Below, piece by piece: positions 39,282 through 49,866 of a stretch of DNA of 64,000 nt. Under the pieces are notes generated by a model. The model saw nothing but the letters and a program-made list of their open reading frames with translations. It was not told the origin of the DNA and did not search any database. Origin of the DNA: Bernardetiaceae bacterium (lineage in GTDB: Bacteria > Bacteroidota > Bacteroidia > Cytophagales > Thermoflexibacteraceae). Every line of letters begins with the position of its first letter. The stretch's first letter is position 1. The stretch is taken from NCBI GenBank assembly GCA_025057115.1, contig JANWWZ010000004.1, forward strand, positions 62,001 to 126,000. The letters are read 5' to 3'. The translations under genes and the position numbers were made by a program.

Positions 39282-40559
39282 ATGATCAACCTCAATGGAA
39301 TGGTGAAGAGCTCGGCACTTTTGCCAGCGGCGCGTATTATGCAAGCTGACAAACTCCTGCGGCAGGTTGTGCAACGAACCCCTTTGCAATTCAATGCGAA
39401 TTTATCGGAAAAATATCAAGCAAATATCTGGCTCAAGCGAGAAGATTTGCAAGTGGTTCGTTCCTACAAATTGCGTGGAGCATATCACAAGATGTGTACG
39501 CTTACTCGAGAGGAACTCAATTGCGGCGTAGTGTGTGCCAGTGCGGGAAATCATGCGCAAGGGGTTGCTTTTTCTTGTCGCTTGCTCAAAATCAAAGGGA
39601 CTATTTTCATGCCTACGCCCACTCCTTTGCAAAAAATTAAGCAAGTAAAATTTTTTGGCAGGGAGTATGTAGAAATTATCCTCGTAGGAGATACTTTTGA
39701 CGATGCTTACAAAGAGTCTGTCAAATTTTGCCAGCAACATAACAGGGTTTTTATCCATCCTTTCGATGATGAAGCAGTAATTGCAGGACAGGGAACAGTC
39801 GGTGTAGAAATTTTAGAAGATTCTGCTGAAAATATTGATATGCTGTTTGTCCCCATTGGTGGTGGCGGGCTAGTGGCAGGAGTGGGGAGTTATTTCAAAC
39901 AACTCAGTCCCAATACGCAAATTATTGGCGTAGAACCTCAAGGAGCCCCAGCAATGAAAGTTGCTCTAGAGCAGGGAAAGGTGATCTCCCTAGATAAAAT
40001 CGACAAATTTGTAGATGGGGCAGCAGTTCAACGCGTTGGTGACCTTACTTTCGAAATTTGCAAGGAAGTAGTCTCGGAAATTACCTTAGTACCAGAAGGG
40101 AAAGTATGCTCCACTATTTTGCAACTCTACAATGAAGACGCCATCGTAGTAGAACCTGCAGGAGCGCTCTCCATTGCCGCTTTAGATTACCACAAAGAAA
40201 CCATTAAAGGCAAAAATGTGGTTTGCATCGTCAGCGGAAGCAATAACGACATTACGCGCATGGAAGAAATCAAAGAGCGCTCTTTGCTTTTTGAGGGGCT
40301 CAAGCATTACTTCATCATTAGCTTTCCGCAGCGCTCAGGAGCGTTGCGAGAGTTTGTAGTCAACGTGCTGGGACCTACCGATGACATTGTACATTTTGAA
40401 TACACCAAAAAGAACAACCGCGAGCAAGGTCCAGCCCTGTTAGGCATCGAATTTAATCATCCTTCTGATTACGAAAAACTCGTAGCGCGCATGAAAGAAC
40501 GCAATATTACTTTCGAGCATCTCAATGAAAGACCCGAACTTTTTTCTATCTTGATTTGA
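39282..40559 (+). CDS. ilvA: Threonine ammonia-lyase (threonine dehydratase)
   Basis: WLKREDLQVVRSYKLRGAYHKM (PLP lysine), SAGNHAQGVAFSC, GGGGLVAGV, C-terminal regulatory domain. Confidence 0.93.
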   Translation: MINLNGMVKSSALLPAARIMQADKLLRQVVQRTPLQFNANLSEKYQANIWLKREDLQVVRSYKLRGAYHKMCTLTREELNCGVVCASAGNHAQGVAFSCRLLKIKGTIFMPTPTPLQKIKQVKFFGREYVEIILVGDTFDDAYKESVKFCQQHNRVFIHPFDDEAVIAGQGTVGVEILEDSAENIDMLFVPIGGGGLVAGVGSYFKQLSPNTQIIGVEPQGAPAMKVALEQGKVISLDKIDKFVDGAAVQRVGDLTFEICKEVVSEITLVPEGKVCSTILQLYNEDAIVVEPAGALSIAALDYHKETIKGKNVVCIVSGSNNDITRMEEIKERSLLFEGLKHYFIISFPQRSGALREFVVNVLGPTDDIVHFEYTKKNNREQGPALLGIEFNHPSDYEKLVARMKERNITFEHLNERPELFSILI

Positions 40560-41752
40560 GCAAAAGGAATTTGATTTTTTTGCGCGATGTAACCTGGCTT
40601 ACTTTAAGTGCCTTTGGTGGACCTCAGGCGCATGTGGCTTTATTCTTGAAAATATTAGTTCAAAAACGGCGCTACCTCACGGAAGCAGAGTTGATGGAAA
40701 TTAATGCCTTGTGTCAGTTATTGCCAGGTCCTTCTTCTACTCAAACCCTTACTGCTATTGCCTACAAGCGCGGCGGCATGCCGTTGGCTCTTTTGGCTTT
40801 ATTGATATGGATATTTCCCGCCTTCTGCATGGTAACTGTTTTTGCCATTACATTAGTAGCTTGGCAAAATGAGCAGCAAAATCTCAATCTTTGGGCTTAT
40901 ACTCAATTGATGCAACCCATTGCTGTCGGACTGGTAGCCAATGCAGGTATCGCCATTGTGGGCAAACTAGTCCAAACTCGAGAAGCAATTTTGATTACTG
41001 CAATGGCTGCTGTTGCAGCTTATTGGTTGCGCACCCCGTTTTTGCTGCCTGTTTTACTGTTGCTTTCAGGACTGGCTACCTCGGTAAAGTATCGGCGGTT
41101 TGTGCGCGAGGAAAAAACGCGGCTTTCAGTTAAGTGGAAGTACTTAATTATCTTTTTAGGGCTTTTTGTAGCAATTGCAGCCATTGGGGGCATTACGCGT
41201 CTGTTGCCTATACGCATTTTGGAAAATTTTTATCGCAATGGTGCTTTAGTTTTCGGTGGAGGGCAGGTATTAGTGCCTATTTTGTACAATGAATTTGTGG
41301 AGTTTAAGCACTACCTTTCTCCTGCCGAGTTTATTTCAGGGTATGCTCTTCTGCAAGTGGTGCCTGGTCCAGTGTTTTCTTTTGCAGGATATATTGGAGC
41401 CCTTACCATGCGCGAGTATGGCATCAGTGGTATGATTATAGGCAGTTTGATGGCAACAGTGGGGATCAATTTGCCAGGGGTGCTGTTTATCTTTTTTGCC
41501 TATCCTTTTTGGGAGCAGTTGAAAAAATATCGCCCCGTGAAGGCTTCTTTGGAGGGCATCAACGCAGCTGGGGCAGGGCTGGTGATTGCTGCCGTATTTT
41601 TGCTCTGGGAGCCGATGCCTATTACTGCTCTCAACCTTATCACAGTAGGCACCACACTGATGCTATTGCAGTTTAGTAACATATCTGCACCTCTGATTGT
41701 ACTAAGTGGGATTGCAATAGGTTGGCTCATTACTCAATGGACAGTAACTTAA
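40556..41752 (+). CDS. chrA: Chromate transporter, long-chain two-domain form, TTG start
   Basis: TWLTLSAFGGPQAHVALF, LCQLLPGPSSTQTLTAI, GALVFGGGQVLVPIL, LQVVPGPVFSFAGYIGAL; TTGA overlap with ilvA stop. Confidence 0.9.
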   Translation: MSKRNLIFLRDVTWLTLSAFGGPQAHVALFLKILVQKRRYLTEAELMEINALCQLLPGPSSTQTLTAIAYKRGGMPLALLALLIWIFPAFCMVTVFAITLVAWQNEQQNLNLWAYTQLMQPIAVGLVANAGIAIVGKLVQTREAILITAMAAVAAYWLRTPFLLPVLLLLSGLATSVKYRRFVREEKTRLSVKWKYLIIFLGLFVAIAAIGGITRLLPIRILENFYRNGALVFGGGQVLVPILYNEFVEFKHYLSPAEFISGYALLQVVPGPVFSFAGYIGALTMREYGISGMIIGSLMATVGINLPGVLFIFFAYPFWEQLKKYRPVKASLEGINAAGAGLVIAAVFLLWEPMPITALNLITVGTTLMLLQFSNISAPLIVLSGIAIGWLITQWTVT

Positions 41753-41769
41753 AAGTAGGAAAATTAGCA

Positions 41770-41777
41770 TAGCTTTG
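41770..41777 (+). promoter_or_regulatory. -7 element TAGCTTTG only 4 nt before the ATG of the PD-(D/E)XK gene
   Basis: TAnnTTTG match. Confidence 0.4.
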
Positions 41778-41781
41778 CCTT

Positions 41782-42978
41782 ATGGAGTATCCTGCAATTA
41801 TTGCCAATCCTATTTACGATGTTGTTTTTAAGTTTTTGATGCAAAATCCTCGCGTGTCCTGTATTATACTTTCTACTTTGCTAGACCTTGAAGTAATTGA
41901 AGCCCAGTTGCACACTCGAGAAGTAGCTACAGGATTGCCTGCAGCGCTTTTGCCTCATGACAAAACCGCACCCATTACTCTGATGCGGCTAGATTTTAAA
42001 GCAATAGTCCGTTTGTCTAATCAAGAGCACAAAGTAGTTATCATAGAGCTACAAAAAGCCAGGACAATAGAATCTCTGCGGCGATTTAGAAATTATTTAG
42101 GCTATCAATACATAGACGAAAACAACTACGAACCACACAAAACAAAACCTGCTCAAGTTGATTTTGAGTCGCCCTATCCTATTGTATCGGTGTATCTTTT
42201 GGGATACACTTTAGAGGGCTTTGAGGATGAACCCGTAATTCGGATTAATCGACAAGTGATTAGTCATTATAGCAAAGAAGTATTAAGAAAGACCCATCGG
42301 TTTATAGAAGCATTGACGCACGATTGCGTGATTGCACAAATACCAGCTGCACGCGGCAAACGTCGAAATAAATTAGAACGCTTGTTGAACTTATTTGCTA
42401 TTAAAGAAGAAAGTCTACAAATAATCGCTGCTCCTGAAGAGGATAGAGATTTAGACGCTGTGGTAGAAGTACTCTACCGCGCCGCCAGAGATAGAGAGAT
42501 GCAAAGCATCCTGCGCGAAGAACAAGCAATGGTGGATGAATACGTGCAAACTGTTAAAGAACTTGTAGAGGTAAAAGAAAATTTGGAAGAAACAAGTAAG
42601 CAACTTAAGGAAACAGAAGAACAGCTCAAGGAAGCGGAAGAACAGCTCAAGGAAACAGAAGAACAGCTTAAGGAAGCGGAAGAACAGCTCAAGGAAACAG
42701 AAGAACAGCTCAAGGAAACAGAAGAACAGCTTAAGGAAGCGGAAGAACAGCTTAAGGAAACAGAAGAACAGCTCAAGGAAACGGAAAAACGAGTAGAAGA
42801 AGAACGTCGCCTTCGTCAGCAAGTAGAAAGTGAAAAAAAACAAATTGAGCAAGAACGTCAGCAGGCTCGCTACGCGATAACAGCTTCGGTGAAACTAATG
42901 CGCGAACTGGGATTAGATGATGAAACTATTATGCAAAAACTCGGCTTGCGCCAAGAGGATTTGCAGGACATACAATAA
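41782..42978 (+). CDS. PD-(D/E)XK nuclease-family (Rpn/PDDEXK_2-like) protein with heptad-repeat coiled coil
   Basis: MRLDFKAIV...HKVVIIELQKA (D-x(n)-ExQ active-site pattern), FRNYLGYQYI, YPIVSVYLLGY; C-terminal MRELGLDDETIMQKLGLRQEDL. Confidence 0.8.
   Translation: MEYPAIIANPIYDVVFKFLMQNPRVSCIILSTLLDLEVIEAQLHTREVATGLPAALLPHDKTAPITLMRLDFKAIVRLSNQEHKVVIIELQKARTIESLRRFRNYLGYQYIDENNYEPHKTKPAQVDFESPYPIVSVYLLGYTLEGFEDEPVIRINRQVISHYSKEVLRKTHRFIEALTHDCVIAQIPAARGKRRNKLERLLNLFAIKEESLQIIAAPEEDRDLDAVVEVLYRAARDREMQSILREEQAMVDEYVQTVKELVEVKENLEETSKQLKETEEQLKEAEEQLKETEEQLKEAEEQLKETEEQLKETEEQLKEAEEQLKETEEQLKETEKRVEEERRLRQQVESEKKQIEQERQQARYAITASVKLMRELGLDDETIMQKLGLRQEDLQDIQ
42601..42789 (+). repeat. Nine tandem 21-bp units encoding QLKE(T/A)EE heptads
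   Basis: Units (CAG/CAA)(CTC/CTT)AAGGAA(ACA/GCG)GAAGAA repeated in exact 21-nt register. Confidence 0.97.
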
Positions 42979-43008
42979 AAAACTTCTCTCTGTAATTTAT
43001 CAAGTCTA

Positions 43009-44376
43009 ATGCTGAAAGACACTATTATAGCACCTGCTACACCACAAGGAGTGAGTGCAATAGCAGTAATTCGGCTTTCAGGAAATGAAGCTATTGAAAT
43101 TACTGATAAGTTCTTTCGCAAAAGTAGTAAAAAATATCAACCACTTGCAGCGCAAAAAAGTCATACCGTTCACTTTGGCAACATAGTAGCAAAAAATGGT
43201 GAAATTATTGACGAAGTCGTAGTAACTATTTTCAAAGCTCCGCATTCGTTTACAAAAGAAGACGTAGTAGAAATTTCTTGTCATGGCTCTCCTTTTATTG
43301 TAGAGCAGATTATTCGCCTTTTTTTAGAAGCAGGTGTGCGTCTAGCTCAACCTGGAGAATTTACTCAAAGAGCGTTTCTCAATGGGCGGTACGACTTGGC
43401 TCAAGCCGAAGCAATAGCCGATTTAATTGCTGCTACTAATGAGGCAGCGCGGCGGGTTGCTTTATACCAAATGCGCGGCGGATTTTCTAATGAAATTAAA
43501 AAACTACGCCAAGAGTTAATCCATTTCGCTTCTTTGATAGAGTTAGAGCTAGACTTTGGAGAAGAAGATGTAGAATTTGCTGATCGTCAGCAGCTTACTG
43601 CTTTAGTAAAGCAAATTATCGCCTTCATTGAGCGTTTGACAAATTCCTTTGCGCTAGGGAATGTGCTAAAAAATGGAGTTCCTACAGTAATTGTAGGCAA
43701 GCCTAATGCAGGTAAGTCCACATTGCTCAATGCTCTTCTTAATGAAGAGCGCGCCATAGTTAGCGATATTCCGGGCACTACGCGCGATTTTATTGAAGAC
43801 ACTATCACTATTCAAGGTATTCAGTTTCGCTTTATCGATACTGCTGGTTTGCGCCAAACTTCAGATTTCATAGAAGCAATGGGCGTAGCGCGCACCCGCG
43901 AAAAAATGACTCAAGCCGCTTTAATCATTTATTTGTTTGACATACTAGAAACTTCCGATAGTGAACTGGAACAAATAGAGCAAGATTTAAAACAGTTAGG
44001 AAAACCTTATTTACTGGTAGCTAATAAGATTGATAAGACAGTGAAAGATTTGTCTCATTATCCTAACATCTTGAAAATTTCAGCAGCTTATCGCATTGGA
44101 ATTGAAGAGTTGAAAACTGCTCTTTTGAAAATTATTAACATTAATCCAGTCATAGAGGGTGAGATTATTCTTACTAATCTCCGTCATTACAAAGCACTTA
44201 AAGAAGCTCAAGAAGCGCTAAAAAATGTTCTTCAAGGATTGCAAAATGGCATCACTGCTGATTTTATAGCGATGGATATTCGCCACGCCTTGCGCGCATT
44301 GGGAGAGATTCTCGGCGAAATTACATCAGAAGATTTGCTTAGTAATATTTTTAGCAAGTTTTGCATCGGAAAGTGA
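43009..44376 (+). CDS. mnmE: tRNA modification GTPase MnmE
   Basis: GKPNAGKSTLLNALL, DIPGTTRDFIED, DTAGLRQ, NKID, C-terminal FCIGK. Confidence 0.97.
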   Translation: MLKDTIIAPATPQGVSAIAVIRLSGNEAIEITDKFFRKSSKKYQPLAAQKSHTVHFGNIVAKNGEIIDEVVVTIFKAPHSFTKEDVVEISCHGSPFIVEQIIRLFLEAGVRLAQPGEFTQRAFLNGRYDLAQAEAIADLIAATNEAARRVALYQMRGGFSNEIKKLRQELIHFASLIELELDFGEEDVEFADRQQLTALVKQIIAFIERLTNSFALGNVLKNGVPTVIVGKPNAGKSTLLNALLNEERAIVSDIPGTTRDFIEDTITIQGIQFRFIDTAGLRQTSDFIEAMGVARTREKMTQAALIIYLFDILETSDSELEQIEQDLKQLGKPYLLVANKIDKTVKDLSHYPNILKISAAYRIGIEELKTALLKIININPVIEGEIILTNLRHYKALKEAQEALKNVLQGLQNGITADFIAMDIRHALRALGEILGEITSEDLLSNIFSKFCIGK

Positions 44377-44721
44377 TAATAACTCGACTACTTCCTGATT
44401 ATAAGCGTTTTAGTTAATCTATTCCATCAAAAAGTCCTACTAATTAGCAACAGGACAATTTGCTCATTTTTCTGAAAAGATTGAACCATTGTGAAATGTT
44501 GAGAAAGAAATTATAATTCACTCTATCTCAATTGCTAAAAGCATTAGGATTTATTTCTCAAAAGCGAGAAGGAATAATCAAGTAAGTGAAATGGGGGAAT
44601 GAATTTCAAACAAGTTTTATACTCCAATTTATGCTTTCATGCCGTTCACAAAACAGCATTTTAACTTTTAGGTATTGACTGATTTTTTCCAACTTGCAAA
44701 ATAAAGACCTCTTCAAAACAG

Positions 44722-44762
44722 AAAAGCACCCCGAAACAGAAATACTCCTTTCAGGGTGCTTA
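44722..44762 (-). terminator. Terminator for tsf
   Basis: AAGCACCC-loop-GGGTGCTT followed on minus strand by TTTT. Confidence 0.75.
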
Positions 44763-44777
44763 ACAAGTATAGCGATA

Positions 44778-45611
44778 TTATCCGGCAACACTAATTCGCT
44801 TAAAATCAATCACTGTCAGACCTTTTTCAACGCTTTCTAAGTATTGCCCAACGGTTTGAGTGTTGTCTTTTACAAATTCCTGCTCTAAAAGGGTGCTTTC
44901 TTTGTAAAATTTGTTCAGTTTGCCCATGGCAATTTTCTCAAGCATTGCTTCTGGCTTGCCTTCTGCGCGAGCTTGCTCTTTGGCAATTTCCAGCTCGCGG
45001 GCAACAATAGCAGGATCAACACTTTGGCGATTAACAGCTATAGGACGCATGGCTGCAATCTGCATTGCTACGTCCTTCCCTGCTACTTCCGCTGCTTGGG
45101 AAGAAGAGTTAAGCGCCACCAGCACTCCTACTTTCGCTCCCATGTGCAAATAACTTACAATGCACTCTCCCTTGAGGTGAGCATAATTAGCTATCTGAAT
45201 TTTTTCGCCAATTTTGCCCATCAGCTCAGTTAAGTGGTCAGCAACGGAGCGGTTATCTTCCAGCAGGAGAGAGTGAATGGCTTGAACATCAGAAGGCTGA
45301 TGCAACGCTATTAAGTCTGCTATTTTGTTGCCTACGCTTAAGAATTCTTCATTTTTGGCTACAAAATCAGTTTCACAGTTGAGTGAAAAGGCAAAGCCTT
45401 GTTTTTTATCTGCACTTACGCGCAAAAACACAGTCCCTTCACAAGATTGGCGGTCTGCTCGCGAAGCAGCTACTTTTTGCCCTTTTTTGCGCAAAATATC
45501 AATAGCTGCTTCAAAATCGCCGTTAGCTTCTATGAGAGCTTTTTTACAATCCATCACTCCTGCACCGGTCATTTGGCGCAGCTTATTTACATCTGATGCA
45601 GTAACAGACAT
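44778..45611 (-). CDS. tsf: Translation elongation factor Ts
   Basis: VNKLRQMTGAGVMDCKKALIEANGDFEAAIDILRKKG; NCETDFVAKNEEF. Confidence 0.97.
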   Translation of the reverse strand: MSVTASDVNKLRQMTGAGVMDCKKALIEANGDFEAAIDILRKKGQKVAASRADRQSCEGTVFLRVSADKKQGFAFSLNCETDFVAKNEEFLSVGNKIADLIALHQPSDVQAIHSLLLEDNRSVADHLTELMGKIGEKIQIANYAHLKGECIVSYLHMGAKVGVLVALNSSSQAAEVAGKDVAMQIAAMRPIAVNRQSVDPAIVARELEIAKEQARAEGKPEAMLEKIAMGKLNKFYKESTLLEQEFVKDNTQTVGQYLESVEKGLTVIDFKRISVAG

Positions 45612-45671
45612 GGCTATTATATTTAAGAATTTAGCGTTGTAAACAAAGGCAAGTGAATGTTTTCTAACAAA

Positions 45672-45821
45672 TTATGCTTTGAGTTGTTGCTTGAGCTGGT
45701 TCATTTCTTGGCGAACAGCCTGGAGCTCTTCCAAATTGCGATTGGCTTTCTTTTGTTTCATAATTTCTCCTTGCCTTACTTTGAGCTCATGTAAGCGCTT
45801 TTCAATATCGGCTTTGTTCAT
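45672..45821 (-). CDS. 49-aa coiled-coil small protein
   Basis: ATG...TAA ORF: MNKADIEKRLHELKVRQGEIMKQKKANRNLEELQAVRQEMNQLKQQLKA; below the apparent 60-aa minimum of the ORF track. Confidence 0.55.
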   Translation of the reverse strand: MNKADIEKRLHELKVRQGEIMKQKKANRNLEELQAVRQEMNQLKQQLKA

Positions 45822-45896
45822 GGGTGTAGTATAGTTAGCTTGCAAAAATGCGCCACAAAGTTAAGTCATCAATATAGCAAAGCCAAAACTTGGTTA

Positions 45897-45904
45897 TATC
45901 TTTG
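45897..45904 (+). promoter_or_regulatory. -7 element TATCTTTG for aroC
   Basis: TAnnTTTG match 18 nt before ATG 45923; lies inside the longer track ORF and so supports the shorter start. Confidence 0.5.
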
Positions 45905-45922
45905 TTAAAATATCGCGGGTTC

Positions 45923-47086
45923 ATGGGCAATACGTTTGGAAAAATTTTTCGCATTACCACTTTTGGGGAATCCCACGGTCCAGCAGTGGGAGTAGTGATA
46001 GATGGGTGCCCTGCAGGAATGCCGTTTGACTTGGAGTTTATACAAAAGGAAATGAATCGCCGCAGGCCAGGGCAGTCTAAAATTACTACCCAGCGGCAAG
46101 AAACAGACCAAGTACAGGTGCTTTCTGGCGTGTTTGAAAACCGCACCCAAGGAACCCCTATTGCACTATTAGTCTGGAATGAAGACCAAAGAAGTAAAGA
46201 TTATACACATATTGCTGATAAATTTCGCCCTTCTCACGCAGATTACACCTGGCAAGTCAAATATGGCGTGCGCGACTATCGCGGAGGAGGGCGAAGTTCT
46301 GCTCGTGAAACCCTTGCCCGCGTAGCAGCAGGGGCAGTGGCCAAGTTATTACTTGCTCATGTAGGCATCCAAATACGCGCTTACGTTTCTCAAGTGGGAC
46401 CTATTAAACTCAATACTCCTTACCAACAGCTCGACCTGAGCTATGAAGCCATTGAAAGCAATATAGTCCGCTGCCCCGACCCAATACTTGCCCAAGAAAT
46501 GATTGCCTTTATTGAGCAAATACGCAAAAATCGAGATACTATAGGCGGCGTTGTAAGTGGAGTTATTTCAGGAGTGCCTCCAGGGCTAGGCGAGCCCGTA
46601 TTTGATAAGCTACACGCCCAGCTAGGTAAAGCGATGCTGAGCATTAATGCGGTAAAGGGATTTGAATACGGCAGCGGATTCGAAGGCGTTGTTATGCGAG
46701 GCTCTCAACACAACGATGCCTTTTATGTTGATGCATCGGGAAAGGTCCGCACCCATACTAATTACTCTGGAGGCATTCAAGGTGGCATTAGCAACGGAGA
46801 GGATATTTATTTTAGAGTAGCCTTTAAGCCAGTGGCTACTATCATGCAAGACCAGCAAAGCATCAACCAAAATGGAGAACAGGTAGTTATCTCAGGGAAA
46901 GGCAGGCATGATCCGTGTGTTGTGCCACGCGCTGTGCCTATTGTGGAAGCGATGGCAGCTCTCGTAATGGCAGATTTTGTTCTGCGCAATCAGCTTGCTA
47001 AATTGGAAAAAGTCCTATCGGCATATGCTACCTTGCCTACTGTAAATGTGTTAAACTCAACGTTCAATGACAATACAACTGCGTAG
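45923..47086 (+). CDS. aroC: Chorismate synthase
   Basis: [61 protein letters not shown]. Confidence 0.97.
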   Translation: MGNTFGKIFRITTFGESHGPAVGVVIDGCPAGMPFDLEFIQKEMNRRRPGQSKITTQRQETDQVQVLSGVFENRTQGTPIALLVWNEDQRSKDYTHIADKFRPSHADYTWQVKYGVRDYRGGGRSSARETLARVAAGAVAKLLLAHVGIQIRAYVSQVGPIKLNTPYQQLDLSYEAIESNIVRCPDPILAQEMIAFIEQIRKNRDTIGGVVSGVISGVPPGLGEPVFDKLHAQLGKAMLSINAVKGFEYGSGFEGVVMRGSQHNDAFYVDASGKVRTHTNYSGGIQGGISNGEDIYFRVAFKPVATIMQDQQSINQNGEQVVISGKGRHDPCVVPRAVPIVEAMAALVMADFVLRNQLAKLEKVLSAYATLPTVNVLNSTFNDNTTA

Positions 47087-49820
47087 GTATTTACTTAGCG
47101 GATTGGCATGGTTACTGATGGGTTCCTCGGTACAAGCTACCCATATCCGCGCAGGTGATATCATAGCTCGTAGGCTACCAGGTACTTCCCTCACTTACGA
47201 GTTTACAGTAACCATTTACACTGACGACGAAGGCGTGCCTCCCGATGAAGAAATAGAAATGTTCTTTGGTGATGGTTCTCCTTCGCGGATGGTGCGCCGC
47301 ACCGCATTCCGCCCTATCGGAAACCTGACTACGGAAAATATTTACCGCACTGTGTACACCTTCGCTGGACCGGGAGAATTTAACGTAGGGGTTGTTATTC
47401 GAAACCGAAATGCAGGTATTGTTAATATTCCTAACTCCGTTAATACTGCGTTTGCTATTCAGTCCACCTTTCTCATATCACCCTTTTTGGGGTTGAATTC
47501 TTCTCCTATTCTGACTAATCCTCCAGTGGATTTTCTTGCCTGTTCGCGGCGGCGGTTTAGGCACAATCCTGGTGCCTTCGATCCCGATGGAGATAGTCTT
47601 TCTTACCGATTTACTATCTCAAAGAAAAGCCTTAATCAAAACGTTGATATTTACTATCCCCTCCACCGAGTGCCAGGAATTGATGCCACTACCGAAGACG
47701 GATCTAGACCTGCTACCCTTACGTTAGACCCCATTACTGGAGATTTAATATGGGATGCGCCCTTGCAGCCAGGGGAATACAATGTTGCTTTCTTTGTCGA
47801 TGAGTGGCGCAATGGCATTCGCATCGGCAGTGTAAACAGGGATATGCAGATCATTGTTCGAGAGTGCGTCAATCAACCTCCCCGTTTCACTAACCGCGAA
47901 AAAGATACCTGTGTAGTGGCAGGAGCCTTGGTACAAGATCTCATCACAGCAAACGACCCTGACCGAAACCGCATGTCTATTTTCGGCACAGGACAAGTAT
48001 TTAACCTCACTCCTCCAAGCAATCGGGCTACATTAGATAGTTTGCCTTCTCCTGCTGGAGTGGCTCGCAGTCTCTTTCGCTGGCAAACTACTTGCAACGA
48101 CGTAAGCCGACAGGTGTACGTAGCCACTTTTATTGTCCGAGATTTTCCTAACCCTATTCGCAACCAGTTGGCAGATTTTCTTACCTATCGCATCAGAGTG
48201 ATAGGTCCTGCACCCATATTACAGCAGCCAGTGTATAACCCTGCCACGCGAAGCGCCACCTTGACGTGGAACAACTACGTTTGTCCTAATGCCAGCACTA
48301 TGTTAGTATTTAGGCGCGTTGGACCTTCTGGGTGGCGTCCAGGTCCTTGTGAAACAGGTATTCCTGCTTCTGCTGGTTATGAATTAGTAGGTAGGGTAGA
48401 TCCTACTACAGGTCGTTTTATAGATACCAACGGCGGAAGGGGATTGCAACCTGGCATTACATATTGTTACCGCATCTACGCCATTTTCCCAGAACCCAAA
48501 GGTGGAGAAAGCATTGCTTCTCAAGAAGTATGTATTACGGTGCAAACTAATGCTCCCTTAATCACCAATGTAAGTGTGGAACGGACCGCTACTACTAACG
48601 GGGAAATTTTTGTGCGTTGGATAAAACCTATCGGCATTACGCCAGAGCGTTTTCCGCGTCCATGGACTTACCAAGTGGCTCGCGCTGAAGGATTGGGCAC
48701 CACTACTAATTTTACGCGTTTGCCTCAACTATTTGCCGAAAATGACACCTTTTTCACTGACCGCAATTTGGATACAGAAAATCGGGTGTACAACTACCGA
48801 GTGTACTTTTTCTCGCAGGGAAGGTTGATCGATAGCTCAGCAGTAGCCTCTTCAGTTCGTTTGTCGGTGCGCTCCTCAGCCAGCAGCATTACCCTAACTT
48901 GGAATGCCCAAGTGCCATGGAATAACAACTCTACGCGCTTTCGGCGCCATTTAATCTACCGCGAACGCCTTTCCCAACGCGGCACCTTTGACTTGATAGA
49001 TAGCGTAGATGTAATAACCAACGGTTTTACTTACACTGACCGCGGGCGCTTCCAAAACCAACCTTTGCGAGAAAGAGAATTGTATTGCTACTATGTTACC
49101 ACGCGCGGAACCTATGAAAACTCCAACGTGTTTGAACCTCTACTAAATAAATCCCAAATTGCTTGTGCCGTTTTGCGCGATACCACCGCTCCTTGTCCGC
49201 CTACGCTAAGCCTTGCGCCTTTGGATTGTTCAAAGTTCAACCCTCGCGACCCTGCCACTTGCTCTGACTCGATTTATGAAAATGAACTTTCTTGGAAGCC
49301 CAATCTGGCTCCTCCCTGTGATAAGGAAATTGCAGGCTACAACCTTTACTTTGCTCCTTTTGAAGATGATACCTTGCGCATTCTGCGGCGCAACATCGTT
49401 AGTACTACCTTTATTCATCAGCAGATTAATTCGGTAGCAGGTTGTTATGCCGTAACTGCTTTGGATAGTGCAGGTAATGAAAGCAGACTCAGCAACGTTG
49501 TTTGCAATGACAACTGCCCATTTTACGAATTGCCCAATGTGTTTACCCCTAACGGCGATGGCAAAAATGATACTTTTCGTCCTTTGGTATGCCCGCGTTT
49601 TGTGGAACGGGTTGAGTTTCGCGTATATAACCGATGGGGAGGGCTAGTATATGAAAGCAACGACGACATTTTTATTAACTGGCGCGGCGTGAGTCGTTCT
49701 GGAGCGCGATTGCCAGCCGGGGTGTACTACTACGAGGCCGTGGTTACTTTTCGCCGCTTGAATCGCCAAGCAAGTCAGCAAATTTTGAAAGGTTGGGTGC
49801 AAATCATTTTGCAGGAGTAA
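47067..49820 (+). CDS. Large secreted protein with fibronectin-type/PKD-like repeats and gliding-motility-type (CHU_C, T9SS type B) C-terminal domain
   Basis: Signal peptide; C-terminal [19 protein letters not shown]...[18 protein letters not shown]...GVYYYEAVV...KGWVQIIL. Confidence 0.9.
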   Translation: MTIQLRRYLLSGLAWLLMGSSVQATHIRAGDIIARRLPGTSLTYEFTVTIYTDDEGVPPDEEIEMFFGDGSPSRMVRRTAFRPIGNLTTENIYRTVYTFAGPGEFNVGVVIRNRNAGIVNIPNSVNTAFAIQSTFLISPFLGLNSSPILTNPPVDFLACSRRRFRHNPGAFDPDGDSLSYRFTISKKSLNQNVDIYYPLHRVPGIDATTEDGSRPATLTLDPITGDLIWDAPLQPGEYNVAFFVDEWRNGIRIGSVNRDMQIIVRECVNQPPRFTNREKDTCVVAGALVQDLITANDPDRNRMSIFGTGQVFNLTPPSNRATLDSLPSPAGVARSLFRWQTTCNDVSRQVYVATFIVRDFPNPIRNQLADFLTYRIRVIGPAPILQQPVYNPATRSATLTWNNYVCPNASTMLVFRRVGPSGWRPGPCETGIPASAGYELVGRVDPTTGRFIDTNGGRGLQPGITYCYRIYAIFPEPKGGESIASQEVCITVQTNAPLITNVSVERTATTNGEIFVRWIKPIGITPERFPRPWTYQVARAEGLGTTTNFTRLPQLFAENDTFFTDRNLDTENRVYNYRVYFFSQGRLIDSSAVASSVRLSVRSSASSITLTWNAQVPWNNNSTRFRRHLIYRERLSQRGTFDLIDSVDVITNGFTYTDRGRFQNQPLRERELYCYYVTTRGTYENSNVFEPLLNKSQIACAVLRDTTAPCPPTLSLAPLDCSKFNPRDPATCSDSIYENELSWKPNLAPPCDKEIAGYNLYFAPFEDDTLRILRRNIVSTTFIHQQINSVAGCYAVTALDSAGNESRLSNVVCNDNCPFYELPNVFTPNGDGKNDTFRPLVCPRFVERVEFRVYNRWGGLVYESNDDIFINWRGVSRSGARLPAGVYYYEAVVTFRRLNRQASQQILKGWVQIILQE

Positions 49821-49866
49821 TCCTTTTTGTAAATTCGACAACTTGTTTTACTTACCTATTAAAGCT

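Noticed and set aside
42451-42852. Minus-strand ORFs of 133 and 100 aa with FLKLFFCFLE and SCSSVSLS repeats
   Set aside because: Antisense readings of the plus-strand heptad repeat; the periodicity comes from the coding strand
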